From assembly GCA_910584375.1 (NCBI GenBank), contig CAJUAH010000031.1, forward strand, positions 1-48,316: DNA of 48,316 nucleotides. The letters are read 5' to 3'. The notes below the pieces were generated by a model. It was not told where the DNA came from. It saw only the letters and a list, made by a program, of their open reading frames with translations, and did no database searches. This document shows positions 10,298 through 19,073 of this stretch, piece after piece. Position numbers and translations under genes: made by a program. This DNA comes from an uncultured Acetatifactor sp. GTDB taxonomy: Bacteria > Bacillota > Clostridia > Lachnospirales > Lachnospiraceae. Each line of letters opens with the position of its first letter. Positions within the stretch are counted from its first letter, which is position 1.

Positions 10298-11281
10298 TCA
10301 GTTCTCCGCTCCGGCGATAAGGAGCTGTTCCACGATCTCCGTAAATCCCGCTTCCGTTGCGTAGTACAGCGCGCTGTGCTGTTCGTTGTCCACCGCGTTC
10401 ACATCCGCGCCCGCCTCAATGAGCATGGCTGTAAAATCGTTCTTGCCGCTCCTGGCCGCCAGGATCAGGGGCGTCTGTCCATCCGTAGTCTTGGTATTCA
10501 CCCCTGCGCCCGCTTCGATCAGAGCCTTTGCCACAAATAAATCTCCGCTGTCTGCGGCAATATGTAGAGGCATAACGCCGTTTAGGTCTGCGAGCTCCGC
10601 CTGAGCGCCCGCGGCCAGGAGTAACTGGGTTATGACAAGGTTCGATCTCCTCACAGCCAGGATCAGAGGCGTTTCCCCATCGTCATTGACTTTGTTTACG
10701 CTGTCTTTGTCTTTTTCCAGAAGGACTTTCACCACCTCGCCCTGCTCGTTCCAGCAGGCGTGATGGAGCGTGGTGTTGCCGGAGGCGTCAGTGTGTTCTT
10801 CCTCCGTCCGGGAGAGCGCTTTTACCAGTTCCCGCAGCCCGGAGGAGGTGGCGTAATCGATGGCCATAAGGTTGTCATTGTCCTTGATCGTGATGTCAAT
10901 GTCGGGATTCTGGATAAATTTCAGCGCCGCGTCGGTCTTGCCCCGTTGCGCCATGACCATCAGAGGCGTCTGGCCGTTCTTATCCGTGCAGTTCACGTCC
11001 GCGCCCGCCCCGGTCAACAACGCGATGATCTCCGAATTGCCCGTCTCCGCCGCATAGTGGAGAGGCATTCGATCCTGCTGGTTGCCAAGACTGACGTCTG
11101 CGTCATTTTCCAGCAACAGCTTTACCAGATCTCTGGCGTTTTTCATGCAGGCGTAAATAAGCGGCGTGTTGCCGGATTCATCCCGCTTGTTGACGTCGAT
11201 ACCGCCCCGTTTTAAAAATGTTATCGCTACGCTTTTTTGATTGTTTTTACATGCCTGTAAGAACATATTGTCCAGTTGCAT
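10298..11281 (-). CDS. Ankyrin-repeat protein (about 9 repeats)
   Basis: The 327 residues consist almost wholly of 33-residue ankyrin repeats, recognisable by the recurring pattern GxTPLxxAxxxGxxxxVxxLLxxGAxVN (for example SGNTPLIYACMKNARDLVKL, then QTPLILAARSGKNDFTAMLI). There is no signal peptide, membrane segment or enzymatic domain, so it is most likely a cytoplasmic protein-binding scaffold. The ATG at 11281 is preferred: AAAGGTGGG lies eight bases upstream, better placed than for the GTG at 11293. It follows a small helical-repeat protein on the same strand (gap about 114 bases) and lies near a second, divergent ankyrin gene, so the three probably work together. Function and partner are unknown. 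Confidence 0.85.
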   Translation of the reverse strand: MQLDNMFLQACKNNQKSVAITFLKRGGIDVNKRDESGNTPLIYACMKNARDLVKLLLENDADVSLGNQQDRMPLHYAAETGNSEIIALLTGAGADVNCTDKNGQTPLMVMAQRGKTDAALKFIQNPDIDITIKDNDNLMAIDYATSSGLRELVKALSRTEEEHTDASGNTTLHHACWNEQGEVVKVLLEKDKDSVNKVNDDGETPLILAVRRSNLVITQLLLAAGAQAELADLNGVMPLHIAADSGDLFVAKALIEAGAGVNTKTTDGQTPLILAARSGKNDFTAMLIEAGADVNAVDNEQHSALYYATEAGFTEIVEQLLIAGAEN

Positions 11282-11395
11282 AATTTTTCCCACCTTTTAT
11301 TTTTTCCTGCGGGCAATGCGTCAGATGTCTCGTTTTCGCGAGCGTTTGGCGAATGCCGCAGGGTATTTTTGCACCTGCGCGATATGGGCTGCCGC

Positions 11396-11872
11396 TCACG
11401 GAACCTCGATATGATACTGCCGCAGGAACCGGATGCCGGCCGCCGCCTCCTGCTGTCTGCCCAGGCGTAAGAGACAGAGAGTCGCCAGCCATTTGACACG
11501 CAGGAGCCCATAGCGCGCAAGCGCTTTTCCGCTGTCCGGATCCAGAGGCAGAAACGCCGTCTCCGATCCTCCGACGGACAGGGCCTGCGCAAACAGCTTT
11601 TTCTCCGCCATATCAAATTCGGGAGGATTGCCCAGAGACTGCTCTGCCTGGGTCAGCTCAGTCAGACTTTTTTCGTATTCCCCCAGCCGGTACAGACAGA
11701 GCCCGCAGTTAAACGCCGTCGCACAGGCAAGCTTTTCGGTTTTCGATCTCTCTATAAAGGCTCTGGCTGACAGCCATGCCGCGGGCAGATCACCCACCGC
11801 CAGCGCGCGGTATAAGTTCTCCTCCGTCCCGGTATTCTCGGCTTTGCCCTGGCTTTTACCCATTAACTCCAT
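11396..11872 (-). CDS. Small helical (TPR-like) protein, unknown function
   Basis: A 158-residue soluble protein with paired amphipathic helices of the kind seen in tetratricopeptide repeats (ACATAFNCGLCLYRLGEYEK, then a second LARYGLLRVKWLATLCLLRLGRQQEAAAGI pattern). No catalytic motif or signal peptide is visible. The start is uncertain: ATG at 11872 or in-frame ATG at 11863. It is the first gene after a minus-strand promoter near 12000 and precedes an ankyrin gene, suggesting a two-gene transcript of protein-interaction modules. I do not recognise the family beyond the TPR-like look. Confidence 0.6.
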   Translation of the reverse strand: MELMGKSQGKAENTGTEENLYRALAVGDLPAAWLSARAFIERSKTEKLACATAFNCGLCLYRLGEYEKSLTELTQAEQSLGNPPEFDMAEKKLFAQALSVGGSETAFLPLDPDSGKALARYGLLRVKWLATLCLLRLGRQQEAAAGIRFLRQYHIEVP

Positions 11873-11975
11873 AAGGATTGTCCCCGCATATTCTGTGTGT
11901 TTCGGCGCGCAATTTGTTCAGAAGAGATGAATGCGCATCCTTTATACAGATTTCAACTGTTAAGCAGTATAATTT

Positions 11976-12005
11976 ATTGTATCTCCTCAGAGCATTGTAA
12001 GTCAA
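11976..12005 (-). promoter_or_regulatory. Promoter for the TPR-like/ankyrin pair
   Basis: On the minus strand TTGACT (12000-12005) is 18 bases from TACAAT (11976-11981), about 100 bases ahead of the first start codon. Confidence 0.5.
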
Positions 12006-12174
12006 GGGATATGTGAGGAGAATCACAGCATTCTTTATTTGTATTTTCTCTACCATTTTTCTGACTTCGGTGGTATGATATCTTTATCAGGAATATATAC
12101 CGGGCAATTGCGAAACAGTCTTATATCAGCAGTCCGTATCGAATTGCGTCTGTCGTATATTCTGCAGGCAAACA

Positions 12175-12210
12175 TCGCGCAAGGCAGTTGCGTCGCGCAA
12201 AGTAGTTGCA
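12175..12210. repeat. Two tandem 18-bp repeats before the large ankyrin gene
   Basis: TCGCGCAAGGCAGTTGCG (12175-12192) is followed directly by TCGCGCAAAGTAGTTGCA (12193-12210), identical at 15 of 18 positions, ending 20 bases before the start codon. A TATGAT box at 12074-12079 could serve as a -10 element, without a clear -35. Together with the divergent promoter this accounts for the 358-base gap 11873-12230; nothing else was recognised there. Confidence 0.55.
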
Positions 12211-12230
12211 CCGCGAAAGGAGACACTATC

Positions 12231-14303
12231 ATGGATGTAAAAGAACTGTCCAAGTTATTGACCGAATCCGCCACCCGGCTCAATCAGAGCAAATACATAC
12301 CCTGGTGGGAGGATGATTTTGAGAATTGTATTTACCGATACGATATTTTTTCCAAAGACATGGTGGAGGAAACGCAGAACTGCCTGGCGCAGTGTCCGAG
12401 GGAGACGGTCATCGCGCCCACGGGTATCTATGGCGGCTATGGACTCACTCTGTTACACCTTCTGGTGTGGCACAATTTCTATGACGCGATAAAGGCCATG
12501 TTCGACGACGGAAGATTATCCGGCGAGGATGTGAATGTGACTGACGATAAGGGGTACGGTCTCACGCCCCTTTTGCTGGCCTGCTGCCGGGGCAATCTGG
12601 CGATGACGGAACTGCTGCTGGAGCATGGGGCCGACGTCTCCGCCTCTGACAAGCGGGGCATGAACGCCTTTCATTTTCTGGCGTATCCCAGGTTTGAGGG
12701 ATTGGCAAACAGCCGCACGGAGAAAACCGCGCTCCAGAGAGAGGCCATTGCCCGGCTCTTAACCTGCGACATCAATCAGAAGGATCAGGAAGGGTTTACG
12801 CCTCTGGTACGCCTGCTGACCTCTTCCTACTGTTCCGATTACAGCTGGCCGCTGACGGAGGTCTTTCTGGATAAGGGAGCCGAAACCGACTATGTGGATG
12901 AAAACGGCGATTCGCTGCTGATGCTGGCCATGAAAAACGGTCATATGACCGCCGCCCTTCAGTTGATGCAACGGCATAAAGAGCTGGTGCAGATGGCGAA
13001 CAAGGAGGGTGTGACCCCCATACAGCATGCCCATGACTGGCGCAATGAGGGTCTTTGCCTTGCCCTTGCGGACTGCGGGGCGGAGCCGGTGGACACGGCG
13101 CCCATGAGCATCAGCGATCTGAGCCGGATCACCGGCAACGCGTTTTGCACTCGCTCCGACGACGACCTGGACGGTCTCAGTTTTGCCCTGTATCTGACGG
13201 AAAAACTCATCGCTGCGGTGGATATGGACGACGATGACGAATTGGGGTATGTCACAGACATTTTTCACAATGCCCTGCAGTCCGATCCCAAGTACCGGGT
13301 GCTGGACGCCTGTCAAAAGGCGGGACTGGACTTTACCATGCCCATCCATATGGGCGGCAGCATCTCCTGTCTGCGCGACGAATGTCTGGGCGTGAGCTAT
13401 GGGGTGGGCGTTATCCGTAAACTGATGGATATGGGCGTGGACATGAACGCCGGAGTTATAAAAGGCCGGACGCCGATAAATATTTTGATGTCTAAAAATG
13501 TCGCATCCGGGTTATCCCAAAAGTATGTTGACTTCTTCCGGGACGCGGCGGAGCTTGTTTCCAAAGAATCCATGGAAGAACTGGACGGAAACGGCATAGC
13601 CGCCGTACATATGGCGGCCCGGAAGGGGCATGTGGACGCGCTGGCAGTGATGATCAAAAAGGGCGTGGACGTGAATCTGTCAGAGGACGTTCCCGCCCAG
13701 TCGGGGACAACGCCGCTGCATGAGGCATGTATCTACGGACATGCCGACGTGGTGAAACTGCTGATGGACGCCGGGGCGGACGACACGGTGAAGAATTGCA
13801 AAGGCAATACGCCGGCCCACTGCGCGGTGAGAAACGATAAAGGCGGTGAAAAACTGTCCAACGAGGCGCGGGCCAGGGTATTGAAAGAGCTGAAAAATCT
13901 GGATATTCCGGGAGAATACGGGAGAACGCCTCTCATGCAGGCGCAGCTTTTGGATCTCACCGTTCCCAGGGATCTGCTCCCCATTTTCCTGGAAAAGGGC
14001 GTGGATGTAAACCGCAGGGACGATCAGGGGATGACCGCCCTGATGCTCAACGCGGATCATTATTGCTTTAAGGATGTAATCAAACCGCTGATCCAGGCCG
14101 GAGCCGATATCCAAGTCGCGGACAACGACGGCAATACGGCGCTGCACTATGCGCTGCAATACGGCGATCAGGGAGTGGCGCGGTATCTGATCAAGAAAGG
14201 AGCGGATTATAACCTGCCCAACAACGACGGAAAAACCCCTGTGCAGATCGCGGTGGAAACAGGGATGGATACGGTACTGGAACTGATGACGGATATTCAG
14301 TAA
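12231..14303 (+). CDS. Large ankyrin-repeat protein
   Basis: A 690-residue soluble protein. The first ~60 residues are non-repetitive, and ankyrin repeats follow in two blocks (about 65-290 and about 455-690), for example GLTPLLLACCRGNLAMTELL and GNTALHYALQYGDQGVARYL. The middle stretch (about 300-450) has an acidic segment (DMDDDDELG) and is not clearly repetitive. The start at 12231 has AAAGGAGAC nine bases upstream; a longer frame reaching to 12039 lacks support. A strong terminator follows 60 bases downstream. No secretion signal is visible, so despite the resemblance to effector proteins of intracellular bacteria I infer an internal scaffold role. It is divergent from the TPR-like/ankyrin pair, and the clustering suggests one functional set. 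Confidence 0.85.
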   Translation: MDVKELSKLLTESATRLNQSKYIPWWEDDFENCIYRYDIFSKDMVEETQNCLAQCPRETVIAPTGIYGGYGLTLLHLLVWHNFYDAIKAMFDDGRLSGEDVNVTDDKGYGLTPLLLACCRGNLAMTELLLEHGADVSASDKRGMNAFHFLAYPRFEGLANSRTEKTALQREAIARLLTCDINQKDQEGFTPLVRLLTSSYCSDYSWPLTEVFLDKGAETDYVDENGDSLLMLAMKNGHMTAALQLMQRHKELVQMANKEGVTPIQHAHDWRNEGLCLALADCGAEPVDTAPMSISDLSRITGNAFCTRSDDDLDGLSFALYLTEKLIAAVDMDDDDELGYVTDIFHNALQSDPKYRVLDACQKAGLDFTMPIHMGGSISCLRDECLGVSYGVGVIRKLMDMGVDMNAGVIKGRTPINILMSKNVASGLSQKYVDFFRDAAELVSKESMEELDGNGIAAVHMAARKGHVDALAVMIKKGVDVNLSEDVPAQSGTTPLHEACIYGHADVVKLLMDAGADDTVKNCKGNTPAHCAVRNDKGGEKLSNEARARVLKELKNLDIPGEYGRTPLMQAQLLDLTVPRDLLPIFLEKGVDVNRRDDQGMTALMLNADHYCFKDVIKPLIQAGADIQVADNDGNTALHYALQYGDQGVARYLIKKGADYNLPNNDGKTPVQIAVETGMDTVLELMTDIQ

Positions 14304-14361
14304 GGGGAACAGAGCTGATGAGGGTCTTTTCATGTAAGATGTGATAACGCGGATCAGATAT

Positions 14362-14397
14362 AACAGAATCCTTGCACAGCGAGGGTTCTGTTTTTTT
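14362..14397 (+). terminator. Intrinsic terminator after large ankyrin gene
   Basis: Arms AACAGAATCCTTGC and GCGAGGGTTCTGTT form a 14-bp stem with two G-U wobbles, a three-base loop, and a run of seven T. Confidence 0.9.
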
Positions 14398-14514
14398 GAG
14401 CAAGATTTCATAACCATAAGGCGATGGATGTGAAAAAACGCCCACGGATATCTTAAAGGTGATTTAGAGGTAAATTTGTTATGTTAAGGAAAAATCACCG
14501 AGGAGAATCCGTCT

Positions 14515-15291
14515 ATGGAATATACAGATTTTTACGCGAACGAAGGGAAAGAAGTCTCCATATCGGCAAACGGCGAGGTCTACGCCCGCCATGCCATCAA
14601 AACCCATTTTGTGCAGATCGGCGAGAGCTATATCGATCTGATCGAGCGATATGTGAAACCCATATACCAGCCGGGAGACATTCTGTTTTCCAGCGAGAAA
14701 GTCATTGCTCTGTGCCAGGGGAGAATCGTCACGGAGGAGGAGGTCAGGCCCGGCCTGTGGGCCAGGATCCTGTGCCGTTTTGTCCACCGGACGCCCGCGG
14801 GGCCGGGCATGGGACTGCCCAGGAAGATGCAGTTCGCCATCAATCACTGCGGTCTGGCAAAAGTCCTGTGGGCAGCGGTCTGCGCGGGTTTTGACGGCCT
14901 GCGGGGCGTCCGCGGGACTTTTTATGACATGCTGGGCGGGGAGATACGGGGGCTGGACGGTTTTTACGGCGAGGATATCTCCGAATATGCCCATATCGGC
15001 ATCCGCATTCCCAGCCAGCCGGAGAGAGTCTGCGATGAAGTCTGGCAAAAGACCGGGGTTGTCATGGCCATCGTGGACGCCAACGATATGGGGATCGAGC
15101 TTTTGGGAAAGAGTCTGCCTCTGATCAATCGGCCGGACTTTCGGCTCCTTGGTCTGATCGCCGACAACCCCGCGGGCCAGGGCCGCCAATGCACTCCTTT
15201 TATTCTGGTCAGAAAACGCCCCGGGAACCGGCCCCAGAGCATACGGCCGGAGAAAGTCACAACTCCCGTTTCGCAAAGATCCGGTAGCTGA
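14515..15291 (+). CDS. CofE-like (F420-0:glutamate ligase family) protein
   Basis: A 258-residue protein resembling the coenzyme F420-0:gamma-glutamyl ligase fold. Visible features are YVKPIYQPGDILFSSEKVIA (the segment in which CofE homologues start their nucleotide/metal site), FVHRTPAGPGMGLP, and VVMAIVDANDMGIELLG near the C-terminus. The start has GAGGAGAAT 7 bases upstream. Clostridia of this type are not known to make F420, and no other F420 genes are present in the window, so it more likely adds glutamate or another amino acid to a different acceptor. The last ~25 residues are low-complexity and overlap the 3' end of the convergent ABC permease gene by 35 bases, so the true C-terminus may have been extended by loss of an earlier stop. 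Confidence 0.7.
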   Translation: MEYTDFYANEGKEVSISANGEVYARHAIKTHFVQIGESYIDLIERYVKPIYQPGDILFSSEKVIALCQGRIVTEEEVRPGLWARILCRFVHRTPAGPGMGLPRKMQFAINHCGLAKVLWAAVCAGFDGLRGVRGTFYDMLGGEIRGLDGFYGEDISEYAHIGIRIPSQPERVCDEVWQKTGVVMAIVDANDMGIELLGKSLPLINRPDFRLLGLIADNPAGQGRQCTPFILVRKRPGNRPQSIRPEKVTTPVSQRSGS

Positions 15292-15904
15292 TCCGATACA
15301 TCCCATAGCACCAGAGCAGAACAATCACGGGCGAGCAGCACAGCAGAAGAGACAGCAGCCTGTGGGCCAGTTCCTCCCCCAACAAAAGCAGCAGCCTGTA
15401 TATTCCGAAACAGATCGCCGACGGAACGAGGAAGGACACAAACAGCAGCAGGCGGCCTTTTTCCGACCCGTACTTAAGCACAAGGGGGATCGACATGGAG
15501 CCGAAGACCAGAGATATTTCCCATGCCGCCAAAGTAAGAAACAGCAGTTCACCGATTCCCGCAGGGGTCAGGGCGATCTTGCCCGTGAGCGATCCTCCGA
15601 TAAGACTGCCCGCCAGCCCAAACAGACTTCCGACGGTGCAGAAAACCGCCAACGCAGCGAACTTCGCGGCAACCAGTTCGCTTCGGGAAATGGGCATTGT
15701 CAGGGCGTACCGCATCCAGCCGGAGGTATCGTCAAAGGAAAAAGTCGTTATAATCATAGCGCCGCACAGGCCTGCGCTGATAAATATATATCCGGACACA
15801 TTGGATGCGGAAATAAAGGAGACGGCAAGTACCGCAAGGATAAACAGCATGGATTTGACGTTGTGTCCAATATTATAAAAATCCTTTAAGATAAGGCTTT
15901 TCAT
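15257..15904 (-). CDS. ABC-2 type permease
   Basis: A 215-residue integral membrane protein with about six hydrophobic segments and the soluble N-terminus MKSLILKDFYNIGHN typical of small ABC-2 exporter permeases. Its start overlaps the stop of the upstream ATPase gene by four bases (ATGA), so the two are translationally coupled. It forms an exporter with that ATPase under a GntR/YtrA-type regulator. The substrate is unknown; such modules commonly respond to cell-wall-active or peptide antibiotics, which is inference here. Confidence 0.85.
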   Translation of the reverse strand: MKSLILKDFYNIGHNVKSMLFILAVLAVSFISASNVSGYIFISAGLCGAMIITTFSFDDTSGWMRYALTMPISRSELVAAKFAALAVFCTVGSLFGLAGSLIGGSLTGKIALTPAGIGELLFLTLAAWEISLVFGSMSIPLVLKYGSEKGRLLLFVSFLVPSAICFGIYRLLLLLGEELAHRLLSLLLCCSPVIVLLWCYGMYRISYRIFAKREL

Positions 15905-16761
15905 CTTTTTTGTTCTCCTTTCACATACAGCAGCATGATATCGTCAATGGTAGCGTCGTCTACGATCGCGTCCTTATATTTTCTTCGGGCCTTTTCTCTG
16001 TCGGCCACCAGTACGTTCCACTGATAATCCTCTTTGCGAAAGGCGAGGATTTCCGCCTTATCGATCCGGTCAAACAGGGCGGCGCCGCAACGGATGATCC
16101 CGTAATGATAGCGCAGCTCGTCTTTGGTCTTGCAAAAGAGAACTTTGCCCTTATGGATAAAAGTAATGTAGTCGGCAACTTTCTCCAGGTCGCTGGTGAT
16201 ATGGGAGGACATCAGGATGGAGTGTTCCTCGTCCTGCACAAACTCCAGAAAAACGTCCAGAATATCATCCCGCATCACCGGGTCCAGGCCTCCGGTGGCC
16301 TCGTCCAGGATCAGCAGTTTCGGCCTGTGGGAAAGGGCGGTGGCGATGCACAGTTTCATCTTCATGCCCTTGGACATGGACTTGATCTCTTTGTCCGCCG
16401 GGAGCTGAAAACGGTTCAGATAGTCCCGATACAGGCTGCGGTCCCACTGCCTGTAGGCGGCTCCGGATATTTTTCCCACCTTGGCGGGAGTCAGCGTCTC
16501 ATAAAAATTGATGCCGTCGAACACAACGCCGATATCCTCCCGAAACTGTCTGGAGGAGGACAGTTCTTGTCCCCAAAAATTGACAGTTCCCCCATCCTTG
16601 CGGATAAGGTCAAGAACCGCGCTGATGGTCGTGGTCTTTCCTGCGCCGTTTTCGCCGATCAGCCCCATGATCGCGCCGCCGGGAACGGAAAAAGAGATGT
16701 GATCCAGCGTAAAACCGGCGTATTGTTTTGTCAGATCCTTCACTTCTAAGATATTGCTCAT
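15901..16761 (-). CDS. ABC transporter ATP-binding protein (YtrB-like)
   Basis: A 286-residue ATPase of a drug or peptide exporter. Walker A is GENGAGKTT (about 37-45). The ABC signature region is degenerate (SMSKGMKMKL). Walker B LLILDEATGGLD is followed by the D-loop, and the H-loop is MSSHITSDLEKVADY. The final ~70 residues are the C-terminal extension common in this group. It is the second gene of a GntR-ATPase-permease operon, with a gap of 65 bases after the regulator and coupled to the permease. Expression should follow the regulator's promoter at 17247-17275. Confidence 0.9.
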   Translation of the reverse strand: MSNILEVKDLTKQYAGFTLDHISFSVPGGAIMGLIGENGAGKTTTISAVLDLIRKDGGTVNFWGQELSSSRQFREDIGVVFDGINFYETLTPAKVGKISGAAYRQWDRSLYRDYLNRFQLPADKEIKSMSKGMKMKLCIATALSHRPKLLILDEATGGLDPVMRDDILDVFLEFVQDEEHSILMSSHITSDLEKVADYITFIHKGKVLFCKTKDELRYHYGIIRCGAALFDRIDKAEILAFRKEDYQWNVLVADREKARRKYKDAIVDDATIDDIMLLYVKGEQKR

Positions 16762-16826
16762 ATTACCTCCATCTACATATTTGTCAAGTCACAAGTCAAT
16801 TGCTGTTGTGCCCATGATACTGTGCC

Positions 16827-17204
16827 TTATTCCTCTTCCTGGTAAAACAGGGTCAACAGTTCTACCAGCTTACCCAGGGATATTCCGCTGGTCCGCCCGA
16901 TATCCGCGGCCTGCTGCAGATATTCCTCCGCCTGGCGCTGTTGTTCCTCCTGGTAAAAGTCCTTGTTCTGCGCCGACACAAAGCTGCCCCGCCCGACAGT
17001 CGTCTCGATAAAGCCGTCCCTGTGCAGATCCTCGTAGGCTTTCTGGACAGTGATGACGCTTACATGGATGGACTTCGCCAGCGCCCGCATAGAGGGGATG
17101 GGGTCGCCGGTCTGCAGTTCGCCGCTCATGACCATGGCCTTTATCTGGGAAGTGATCTGCTCGTAAATCGGTTTGCTGGTGTTGCTGCTGATTATAATCT
17201 CCAC
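16827..17204 (-). CDS. GntR-family (YtrA subfamily) transcriptional regulator
   Basis: A 125-residue repressor. The winged helix is at the N-terminus (KPIYEQITSQIKAMV, PSMRALAKSIHVSVITVQKAYEDL, GFIETTVGRGSFV), followed by a short helical dimerisation tail. There is no large effector domain, as in the YtrA subfamily that controls ABC exporters. The start chosen is GTG at 17204, preceded by AAAGGAG; a longer frame to 17300 would extend through the promoter and operator and is rejected. It heads the operon with the exporter ATPase and permease and likely represses its own promoter through the palindrome at 17227-17247. Confidence 0.88.
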   Translation of the reverse strand: MEIIISSNTSKPIYEQITSQIKAMVMSGELQTGDPIPSMRALAKSIHVSVITVQKAYEDLHRDGFIETTVGRGSFVSAQNKDFYQEEQQRQAEEYLQQAADIGRTSGISLGKLVELLTLFYQEEE

Positions 17205-17226
17205 ATTGTTCTCCTTTGTTTCATAG

Positions 17227-17275
17227 TGTACACATTGAACAAGTACATTATAGGCATAAAATTGCAGGCTGTCAA
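17227..17275 (-). promoter_or_regulatory. Consensus promoter with palindromic operator for GntR operon
   Basis: On the minus strand TTGACA (17270-17275), exactly 17 bases, then TATAAT (17247-17252): a perfect sigma-A consensus. Immediately downstream lies TGTAC-N11-GTACA (17227-17247), covering the expected transcription start and shaped like a YtrA-type GntR operator. Such a strong promoter fits one held off by a repressor. Confidence 0.8.
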
Positions 17276-17464
17276 TAGGGAGCTTAAATATTTTTTCCAA
17301 CCAAAGGTTGGAGGAAAGGGCTGTTTTCCAAATATCCCTCCATTGTGCCGGTTCAGGGCCTGTGCTATGATGGGTATGTGGCCACGGAAAACAGTCGATG
17401 AAATGATTCTTTCTGCGAGTGACGGAGATGCTGTCGCAGAAAACGAATAAAGGAGAATATTTTT

Positions 17465-18256
17465 ATGGAAGAGTACAGGAATGCAAACGAATTGCGGTGC
17501 GGAGAGCGGCTGGCCTTTTTGCGCCGGGAAAAACAGATCACACAGGAGCAGTTGGCCCAGGCCGTAGGCGTGACCAACCAGGCCGTGTCCAAATGGGAGA
17601 GCGGGCAGAGTTACCCGGATATCACGCTGCTGCCCCGGCTGGCGGCGTATTTTCAGGTGACAGTGGACGAACTGCTGGGGGTGGCCAGACCCCAGGAGAT
17701 GAGAAATCTCTATCTGGGCATCAAGGATCTGTTTCGGGAGACGGCGAAGGAAGAATGCTTTTCTCTGGCCTTCAAGCTGGCCACGCTGCTGCACGAGGGT
17801 GCGGTGTCGGGAGGTTATAAGGGGCATCTGCCCTGGGATGAAAAGACACAGTACGGCCTGGATCAGGAGCCGTATAAATGGGGAGTGTCCATCTGCTCCG
17901 AGCCCCAGGGAGCCACGGCGCATATCCGGAACGGCATCTTTTTCTCGGATCAGAAATACTACAGTTCCATGAGCCGCGGGGATATGGCCGCCGTGAGCGA
18001 GACTCTCCAGACGCTGGCGGATCTGCATGTGCTAAAGACGCTCTATGCCCTGTATGAGCTGACGGTGGGGGACTTTGACAACGGTTACGCGGACGCGGCG
18101 GAGATCGCCCGGCAGGCCCATTTGCCGGAGGAGACGGTGCGCGACTGCCTGCGGCTACTGGAGACGGAGGAAGACCCGGAGGGTACGGGGCGACTTCGCC
18201 TGCGAGGGTCTTATATGCACCTGCCGGCTCTGCTGCAGATGTTCTTGCGGCAGTGA
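17465..18256 (+). CDS. XRE-family regulator with C-terminal helical domain
   Basis: A 263-residue protein. Residues ~12-70 are a classical helix-turn-helix (RLAFLRREKQITQEQLAQAV, NQAVSKWESGQSYPDITLLP). The remaining ~190 residues resemble the sensing part of Lachnospiraceae XRE regulators of this size, including a late winged-helix-like segment (EIARQAHLPEETVRDCLRLL). The start has AAAGGAGAA upstream. It stands alone between divergent and downstream modules and is followed by a terminator. It may control the adjacent ABC operon or the sigma-factor operon, but nothing in the sequence settles this. Confidence 0.8.
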   Translation: MEEYRNANELRCGERLAFLRREKQITQEQLAQAVGVTNQAVSKWESGQSYPDITLLPRLAAYFQVTVDELLGVARPQEMRNLYLGIKDLFRETAKEECFSLAFKLATLLHEGAVSGGYKGHLPWDEKTQYGLDQEPYKWGVSICSEPQGATAHIRNGIFFSDQKYYSSMSRGDMAAVSETLQTLADLHVLKTLYALYELTVGDFDNGYADAAEIARQAHLPEETVRDCLRLLETEEDPEGTGRLRLRGSYMHLPALLQMFLRQ

Positions 18257-18364
18257 TTCATAGGCCTGAGAAATGTAGCCCTGGTGTCTTATAAAGATAT
18301 ATTGCGCGAGATTGTGGAATAAACAGGAGAAAACGATCGTATATATCCGTTTTTTGAAAAAAGT

Positions 18365-18395
18365 GGAGGGATAATCAGTCCCTCCCTGTCTTTTT
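18365..18395 (+). terminator. Intrinsic terminator after XRE gene
   Basis: GGAGGGA (18365-18371) and TCCCTCC (18379-18385) form a 7-bp stem with a 7-base loop, followed by CTGTCTTTTT. It separates the XRE gene from the sigma-factor operon. Confidence 0.65.
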
Positions 18396-18464
18396 ACCCC
18401 CAACCAACGTTATACTATACAGAAAGCGCTTTTCAACAACCACATACAGACAGGGAGAAACAAC

Positions 18465-18980
18465 GTGGACAGAGACGATCTGCTGGTGCTCAAGATGCGC
18501 GGAGGCGACGAAAGGGCACTGGAAACCTTTGTGGAAAAATACTATTCGGCGATACTGCGGTACTGCCGTCTGCATATAGATGACCGGGGCTATGCCGAGG
18601 ATATGGCCCAGGAGACCTTTGCCCGTTTCTTCCGAACTCTGGGGCAATACCGGCACTACGGGAAGGCGGCCAACTATCTGTATGCCATCGCCGCCAACGC
18701 CTGCCGGGACTACTACAGGCAAAATCAAAACAGGGAGCTGCCGATGGAACAACTGCCGGAAACCCGGGACGCAAGATCGGAAGACCCGGAGCTGCGGACT
18801 CAGGTGCGGATGGCCTTTGACAGTCTGCCCGATGAACTGCGGGAGGTGGCGGCGCTGTATTTTGTGGAGGAGAGAAAGCAAAAGGATATTGCGGCGGTGC
18901 TGGGCATCGGCCTGCCGCTGGTCAAGTACCGGATTGCCAGGGCGCGGGAACTGCTGGGAGTGTATCTGGGCAATGACTAG
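18465..18980 (+). CDS. ECF-type RNA polymerase sigma factor
   Basis: A 171-residue group IV sigma factor. Region 2 includes YAEDMAQETFARFFRTL (core binding and -10 recognition). Region 4 is the C-terminal helix-turn-helix FDSLPDELREVAALYFVEE...KQKDIAAVLGIGLPLVKYRI. It starts with GTG, preceded by AGGGAGAAA. It is followed by a membrane protein gene and an ABC exporter on the same strand (18465-21926), so it probably directs transcription of that operon. No zinc-finger anti-sigma gene of the usual kind is adjacent; the next membrane protein is a candidate for that role. Confidence 0.9.
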   Translation: MDRDDLLVLKMRGGDERALETFVEKYYSAILRYCRLHIDDRGYAEDMAQETFARFFRTLGQYRHYGKAANYLYAIAANACRDYYRQNQNRELPMEQLPETRDARSEDPELRTQVRMAFDSLPDELREVAALYFVEERKQKDIAAVLGIGLPLVKYRIARARELLGVYLGND

Positions 18981-19073
18981 ATAATCGCGGAATTCGCTAC
19001 CGACAGAGAATAATCTCAAAAAGAGCTGTTTAACAAATGATTATGGAGATAGCAGGAAGGAAAGGTAGGCATC

